A stretch of DNA of 9,044 nt from JAQGHR01 sp031411935 (GTDB lineage: Bacteria > Planctomycetota > Planctomycetia > Isosphaerales > Isosphaeraceae). The position numbers and the translations under genes were made by a program. The notes under the pieces are model-generated. The model saw only the letters and a program-made list of their open reading frames with translations. It was not told where the DNA came from and ran no database searches. Below, piece after piece: positions 5,598 to 9,044 of this stretch (positions are counted from its first letter, which is position 1; each line of letters begins with the position of its first letter). The stretch lies in assembly GCA_031411935.1 (NCBI GenBank), contig JANOBY010000754.1, positions 1-9,044 on the forward strand, given 5' to 3'.

Positions 5598-6890
5598 TCA
5601 ACCCAGACGCTTCAAATCCTCCCAGAATCCCGGATAGGTCTTCGCCACGCAGCCCGGGTCGAGGATCGTCACGCCGGGGGCCTTGAGCCCGGCCAGGGCG
5701 AACGACATGGCCATGCGGTGGTCGTCGTAGGTGGCGATCTTCGCCGGCGTGATCTTCGCGGAGGGGAAGATGATCAGGCCGTCGGGCTGCTCGTCGACGG
5801 TCGCTCCGAGCTTGCGCAGCTCGGTCGCGAGGGCGGCGATGCGGTCGGTCTCCTTGTGTCGGATGTGCCCCACGTTGCGGATGCGGGTGATCCCCTGCGC
5901 GAACAGGGCCGTGACCGCCAGGGTCATCACCGTGTCGCTGATCGCGTTCATGTCCACGTCCACCCCGCGCAGCATGGGGCCGCCCGTGACCGTCGTGGAC
6001 GTCTTGCCACGCTCGACCTTGCAGCCCATGTGCTCCAGGATGTCCACGAACTTCAGGTCGCCCTGGATGCTGTTCGAGCCCAGCCCTTCGACCGTGATCG
6101 TCCCCCCCGAGATCGCCGCCGCCGCGAAGAAGTAGCTCGCGGCCGAGGCGTCGGGCTCGATCTCGTAGGTGCGCCCGCTGTACTGGGCGGGCTGGACGTT
6201 GAATCGGCGGAACTTGCCGTTGCCGATCCTCACGCCGAACGCCTCCATCACGCGCAAGGTCATCTCGACGTACGGCTGCGACACGAGCACGCCGTCGACT
6301 TCCACGGTCGTTGTGTCGCGGGCGTAGGGCAGGGCCATGAGCAATCCGCTGAGGAACTGGCTCGACACGTCCCCCTTCACCATCGCGAACCCGCCTTCGA
6401 GCCCGTCGGCCGTGACGGTCACGGGCGGGCATCCGGTGCCGAGATCGCTCTTCGCCTTCGCACCCAGGCCGTTCAGCGCCTGGAGGAGGTCGGCCACGGG
6501 CCTCTGCCGCATCCGGGCGGTCCCGTCCAGGTGGTAGACGATCCCCCCGCGGCTCGTGGCGACCATGGCGGTCAGGAACCGCAGGCTCGTGCCCGAATTC
6601 GCGATGGAGAGCGAGGCCTCGGTCAGTCGCTTCCGGCCGAATCCTCCGCCGATCTTGATCGTGGCGGTTTTCGGGTCGTGCTCGACCTTCACCACGAGCT
6701 TCTGGAGCGAGTCGACCATCACGCGGGTGTCTTCGCTGTCGAGCGCCCCGGTCAATACGCTCGGGCCGTCGGCGAGGGCGGCCACGATCAGGGCCCGGTT
6801 CGTGAGGCTCTTCGATCCGGGCACGCGGACCGACGCGGTGGGGGGCTTGGCCAGGGGCTCGATCGTCACTTCGGGCGGATAGTTGGACAT
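5598..6890 (-). CDS. aroA: 3-phosphoshikimate 1-carboxyvinyltransferase (EPSP synthase)
   Basis: A 430-residue enzyme of the shikimate pathway that joins phosphoenolpyruvate to shikimate 3-phosphate, leading to chorismate and the aromatic amino acids. Signature motifs run in order: PGSKSLTNRA (24-33, with Lys27 matching E. coli Lys22), NSGTSLR (98-104), DGTARMRQRP (122-131), the EPDASAASYF substrate-binding segment, the catalytic Asp319 in DMNAISD, RHKETDR with Lys346 and Glu347, and DHRMAM (390-395, Arg392 matching Arg386). All expected catalytic residues are present. Phe105 occupies the place of E. coli Pro101, which is unusual. I took the ATG at 6888-6890 because it gives the usual N-terminal length. 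The in-frame ATG at 6912-6914 would add eight residues and is also possible; neither has a good Shine-Dalgarno. The gene lies 62 bases after the DUF167 gene and is probably co-transcribed with it. Confidence 0.96.
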   Translation of the reverse strand: MSNYPPEVTIEPLAKPPTASVRVPGSKSLTNRALIVAALADGPSVLTGALDSEDTRVMVDSLQKLVVKVEHDPKTATIKIGGGFGRKRLTEASLSIANSGTSLRFLTAMVATSRGGIVYHLDGTARMRQRPVADLLQALNGLGAKAKSDLGTGCPPVTVTADGLEGGFAMVKGDVSSQFLSGLLMALPYARDTTTVEVDGVLVSQPYVEMTLRVMEAFGVRIGNGKFRRFNVQPAQYSGRTYEIEPDASAASYFFAAAAISGGTITVEGLGSNSIQGDLKFVDILEHMGCKVERGKTSTTVTGGPMLRGVDVDMNAISDTVMTLAVTALFAQGITRIRNVGHIRHKETDRIAALATELRKLGATVDEQPDGLIIFPSAKITPAKIATYDDHRMAMSFALAGLKAPGVTILDPGCVAKTYPGFWEDLKRLG

Positions 6891-6952
6891 GGGTGGGGCG
6901 GTCGTGCCGCTCATCTCAAAGGGGGTCTCGGGAAGCGCGATCGATCGATCCG

Positions 6953-7231
6953 TCAGGGCAGCCGTTGTCGTAGGGCCTCGGGCGAGAGCCCTTCGATCAG
7001 GAACTTCTTGTCGCGCGAGGTCTCGCCGCTCATCAGCGTAATGAAAGATCGCTTGCATTGCAGCGCCTGGGCCAGGACCTCGACGATCGCCTCGTTCGCC
7101 TTGCCCCGCTCGGGGGCGTCCGAGACGGCCACCATCAGGGCCCCGTTGCGCTCGCCCAGGACCGCATTTTTCCTGGCGCCGGGGCGGGCCCGGACCAGGA
7201 GGATCGAGCCCGAGGCGTGCGGCAGGATCAC
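6953..7231 (-). CDS. DUF167/YggU family protein
   Basis: A 92-residue protein of the DUF167 (UPF0235, YggU) family, small cytoplasmic alpha/beta proteins of unknown biochemical role. Family marks are VRARPGARKNAVLG (13-26), APERGKANEAIVEVLA (39-54) and the SGETSRDKKFLIEGL segment near the C-terminus; the length is typical. It starts with GTG at 7229-7231, which overlaps the TGA of the upstream yggS gene as GTGA, so translation is probably coupled. In E. coli yggS, yggT and yggU are consecutive. Here the YggT membrane protein gene is absent and the two partners are directly fused in one overlap, a simplified form of the same neighbourhood. aroA follows 62 bases downstream. Confidence 0.88.
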   Translation of the reverse strand: MILPHASGSILLVRARPGARKNAVLGERNGALMVAVSDAPERGKANEAIVEVLAQALQCKRSFITLMSGETSRDKKFLIEGLSPEALRQRLP

Positions 7232-7923
7232 GGATCCAGCCCCTCGAACAGCGCCGACCCCACGCGCACGAGGGTCGCGCCCTCCTCGATCGCGGCCTCA
7301 TAGTCGTTGGACATGCCCATCGACAGGTGCGGCAACGCCAGGCCGGTCCGCTCGCGGAGCCCATCGCGGACGGTCCGGGTGAGGACGAACGAGGGCCGGG
7401 CCGTCTCCGCGTCGGTCCCGTAGGCCGCCATGGTCATGAGCCCCACGATCGGGATCGCCCGGCAGGCCGCGATCGCCTCGGCATCGGCGATCATCCCGTC
7501 GGGCGTCCAGCCGTGCTTGGAGTCCTCGTTCGAGGCGTTGAGCTGGAGGCAGACCGAGGGCGGATCGGGCAGGGTCTCGGCCAGGTCGTCCAGCGTCTTC
7601 AGCAGTTGGAGCGAGTCCACCCCGTGGATCCAGCGAACAAGGCCAAGGGTCCGCTTCGCCTTGTTGCCCTGGAGGTGGCCGATCAGGTGCCAGCTCGCGG
7701 AGAGGTCCGCCAGGGCTTCGACCTTCTCCCAGAGCTCTTGCGGATAATTCTCGCCGAGGTCGGTCACGCCCAGCTCGGCCAGCCCCCGGACGAGGTCTCC
7801 GCTTCGCCTCTTGGTCACGGCCACCAAAGTGATTCCGCCGGAATCGCGCCCTGCCCGGTGCGCCGCCTCGCGGATGTTGGTGCGGACGGATTCGAGATTC
7901 TCGGCCAGTCTTGCGATGCTCAT
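7228..7923 (-). CDS. yggS: Pyridoxal phosphate homeostasis protein (YggS/PLPBP family)
   Basis: A 231-residue single-domain PLP-binding protein with an alanine-racemase-like TIM barrel. The family has no known enzyme activity and is thought to control the free and bound pools of pyridoxal 5'-phosphate. The cofactor lysine is Lys38 in LVAVTKRR (E. coli Lys36). Other family motifs are LGENYPQEL (56-64), WHLIGHLQGNK (78-88) and the phosphate-binding SMGMSNDYEAAI (201-212), followed by LVRVGSALFE, in which Arg220 and Gly222 fall at the usual places. The frame extends upstream to about 8076, but the ATG at 7921-7923 begins exactly where the family does. AAGAGG lies about 12 bases upstream, a rather long spacing. 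It is the first gene of the cluster with the DUF167 gene and aroA. Confidence 0.95.
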   Translation of the reverse strand: MSIARLAENLESVRTNIREAAHRAGRDSGGITLVAVTKRRSGDLVRGLAELGVTDLGENYPQELWEKVEALADLSASWHLIGHLQGNKAKRTLGLVRWIHGVDSLQLLKTLDDLAETLPDPPSVCLQLNASNEDSKHGWTPDGMIADAEAIAACRAIPIVGLMTMAAYGTDAETARPSFVLTRTVRDGLRERTGLALPHLSMGMSNDYEAAIEEGATLVRVGSALFEGLDP

Positions 7924-7969
7924 CGGACCAGTTTGCCTCTTTTCGCTCGGGGGCGCCAAGACTCGGTGG

Positions 7970-7998
7970 CTGACGATCCCCCGCCGATCGTCTATGCT
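7970..7998 (+). promoter_or_regulatory. Candidate promoter with an operator-like dyad in its spacer
   Basis: CTGACG (7970-7975) and TATGCT (7993-7998), each four of six matches to sigma-70 hexamers, are spaced by 17 bases. Between them GACGATC (7972-7978) and GATCGTC (7986-7992) form a perfect 7-bp inverted repeat with a 7-base gap. A repressor dimer bound there would block RNA polymerase. The site lies in the 128-base divergent spacer and could serve the small membrane protein on the plus strand; the same dyad could also affect yggS. Confidence 0.4.
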
Positions 7999-8051
7999 GT
8001 CCTCAGGAGACGAACGTCCGATCCACCGAACGCTTTCCCGAGGGATGATCC

Positions 8052-8270
8052 ATGTCCGGCGCCACGAAGACGGCACTGCTCCTGCTCGGCCTGGTCGCAG
8101 CGGGTTTCCTGATCTCGCAGGTGGTCCTCGGCCAGCTGATCCTGGGCGGACGCACGAACCTGATCAAGGCCCACCAGCACACGGGCTATACCACGGTGGT
8201 CGTGGGGATCCTCTACCTCGTGTTCTCCTTGAAGGTCATCGCCTCCCTCCCGACGCGCTCGAAGTCCTGA
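8052..8270 (+). CDS. Small two-helix membrane protein of unknown function
   Basis: A 72-residue, very hydrophobic protein that I do not recognise. Two transmembrane helices are predicted at about residues 7-31 and 45-65, joined by a short loop GGRTNLIKAHQHTGY that holds two histidines (41 and 43) and basic residues. The tail is short and polar (PTRSKS). The histidines at a membrane boundary could bind a metal or haem, but nothing proves this and two histidines in a loop are not diagnostic. The ATG at 8052 follows GAGGG (8040-8044) at 7-base spacing, a strong ribosome-binding site that supports a real gene despite its size. It is divergent from yggS, with a candidate promoter at 7970-7998, and converges on the gene at the right edge. 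Confidence 0.72.
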   Translation: MSGATKTALLLLGLVAAGFLISQVVLGQLILGGRTNLIKAHQHTGYTTVVVGILYLVFSLKVIASLPTRSKS

Positions 8271-8297
8271 TCCCGGCCTGAGCCGAGTTTTCCAGGG

Positions 8298-8338
8298 GGC
8301 TCGGGAGGAGACGACTTCCCGACCCCTCCTCGTGAGCC
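8298..8338. terminator. Strong hairpin between convergent genes
   Basis: Arms 8298-8310 and 8326-8338 pair over 13 positions, with one G-G mismatch and one G-U pair, around a 15-base loop. The hairpin sits between the stop codons of the two-helix membrane protein (8270) and the minus-strand gene ending at 8370. It is nearly symmetric, so it could act for both. It lacks a following T-tract on either strand. An alternative inner stem, TCGGGA (8301-8306) with TCCCGA (8317-8322), competes with it. Confidence 0.45.
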
Positions 8339-8369
8339 GGACGAAGCGACTTCTCGCCCTGAATGGGGC

Positions 8370-9044
8370 TCAATCGACCTTCAGCAACGGCGACACGTTC
8401 CCGTTCGCGTCGAACGTCCCGATCAGGAACCGTGCCGAGGTCTGGTGGCCGAGGAACGCTCGCAGGGCGGGACGGGCCAGGCTTCGGTACACCACGAATC
8501 CGTCGCCCGGCCCCCAGCTCACGCGGGCGGCGAACGCCACGCCGGGGCGGCAGACCTTCGAGCTCTGCGTGACCGTGAGCGTCCTCCAGGTCGCGATCTT
8601 CCGGTTCCTCGCCTTGTCCCACGAGAGGAGTAACGGCATCCAGGTGCGGCGGGCCTCGGCCTTTTGCTTCAGGACGAGATCCTGGCCCCTGGCTTCAAGG
8701 CTTCCCCGGTCTGTCACGTAAGGTAGGGCAGGCAGGCCCAGCGGGATAACCCTTGCGGCCACGCCCGTACCTTTCAAGGCAAGGGCACGGCTGCCCTCGA
8801 TCGGTGAGGCGGTGATCCCTTCGGCCAGGTCGATTCGAGAGGTTGCCAGAGGGCCATCCCCGGCCCATTCCTCCGCGATCAGGGCCAACTGGCGGCACCT
8901 CAGGAGGACCGCGGTCCGCGTGACCTGGCCCGAATCCTGGCGGAAGGACCACTCCGCCCAGTCGGCCATCGCTCCGCTGGAGTAGAGGAGACGCCGGGGG
9001 GCCGGGCGAGTCCCTTCCTCAAGTCCCCAGGACGGTCCGAGGAG
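8370..9044 (-). CDS. Unrecognised protein, C-terminal part (5' end outside window)
   Basis: The frame is open from the right edge of the window to the TGA at 8370-8372, giving at least 224 codons. An internal ATG at 8967-8969 is possible as a start, but the 25 codons upstream of it (ending YSSGA) read like coding sequence, so the gene probably begins beyond the window. The visible part has no transmembrane segment and alternates short hydrophobic and polar stretches, typical of beta-strand-rich domains: for example RTAVLLRCRQLALIAEEW, then LPALPYVTDRG, and the conserved-looking end GHQTSARFLIGTFDANG. The pattern of arginine-flanked strands recalls the C-terminal beta-sandwich of heparinase II/III-like polysaccharide lyases, but I see no catalytic motif and do not assign that family. 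It has normal codon use for the window and is convergent with the small membrane protein. Confidence 0.7.
   Translation of the reverse strand, partial: LLGPSWGLEEGTRPAPRRLLYSSGAMADWAEWSFRQDSGQVTRTAVLLRCRQLALIAEEWAGDGPLATSRIDLAEGITASPIEGSRALALKGTGVAARVIPLGLPALPYVTDRGSLEARGQDLVLKQKAEARRTWMPLLLSWDKARNRKIATWRTLTVTQSSKVCRPGVAFAARVSWGPGDGFVVYRSLARPALRAFLGHQTSARFLIGTFDANGNVSPLLKVD

Noticed and set aside
5598..7364. The aroA reading frame stays open far upstream of the enzyme's start, over the DUF167 gene and part of yggS.
   Set aside because: The extension is Arg/Gly/Pro-rich with no family similarity, and the two genes it overlaps are clear family members in another frame. High GC removes stop codons by chance.
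5718..7382. A 554-codon plus-strand frame opposite aroA and its neighbours.
   Set aside because: It spans three genuine genes and their spacers on the other strand, and is rich in Arg, His, Asp and Gly without domains.
1..9044. CRISPR repeats, tRNA genes, insertion sequences, integrase or toxin-antitoxin genes.
   Set aside because: No regularly spaced repeats, cloverleaf-like sequence, transposase motif or attachment-site repeat could be seen by reading both strands.

Overview
The window is GC-rich chromosomal DNA from a free-living bacterium. High GC, several starts without a clear Shine-Dalgarno sequence, and uncharacterised proteins that look planctomycete-like suggest a member of the Planctomycetota, possibly Isosphaeraceae. 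This is a judgement from general appearance, not from a marker gene. No tRNA, rRNA, CRISPR array, insertion sequence, integrase or prophage gene is visible. Most of the genes are core metabolism or housekeeping.

Layout. At the left edge is the 5' part of a DnaJ-type chaperone gene (minus strand, running off the window). A 328-base, relatively AT-rich divergent spacer separates it from a plus-strand membrane fatty acid desaturase (589-1869). The desaturase converges, with only 7 bases between stop codons, on a run of six minus-strand genes. In order of transcription these are: a YggS/PLPBP pyridoxal-phosphate homeostasis protein, a DUF167/YggU protein (GTGA overlap), aroA (EPSP synthase), aspS (aspartyl-tRNA synthetase), an acyltransferase-3 family membrane protein, and a small one-helix membrane protein. 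yggS, the DUF167 gene and aroA are tightly packed and are probably one transcript. aspS has its own candidate promoter. Upstream of yggS, on the plus strand, is a 72-residue two-helix membrane protein behind a candidate promoter whose spacer holds a perfect dyad. It converges on the 3' part of an unrecognised gene (8370 to the right edge, minus strand).

How the genes fit together. aroA serves aromatic amino acid synthesis and aspS serves translation. AspS carries His32 and Gly84, the pattern of tRNA-Asn-misacylating (non-discriminating) enzymes, so a GatCAB amidotransferase is predicted elsewhere in the genome. The desaturase and the acyltransferase both act at the membrane or envelope but are not in one operon.

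No unmistakable new system is present. The most interesting signal is in the 127-base spacer between aspS and the acyltransferase gene. Two inverted repeats of at least 10 bp are interleaved there, and one of them would base-pair with the acyltransferase Shine-Dalgarno sequence, which looks like a cis-acting RNA switch. Secondary points are the AspS specificity residues, an unusual residue in the AroA active-site loop, a hairpin holding the stop codons of two convergent genes, and operator-like repeats in the two divergent spacers.
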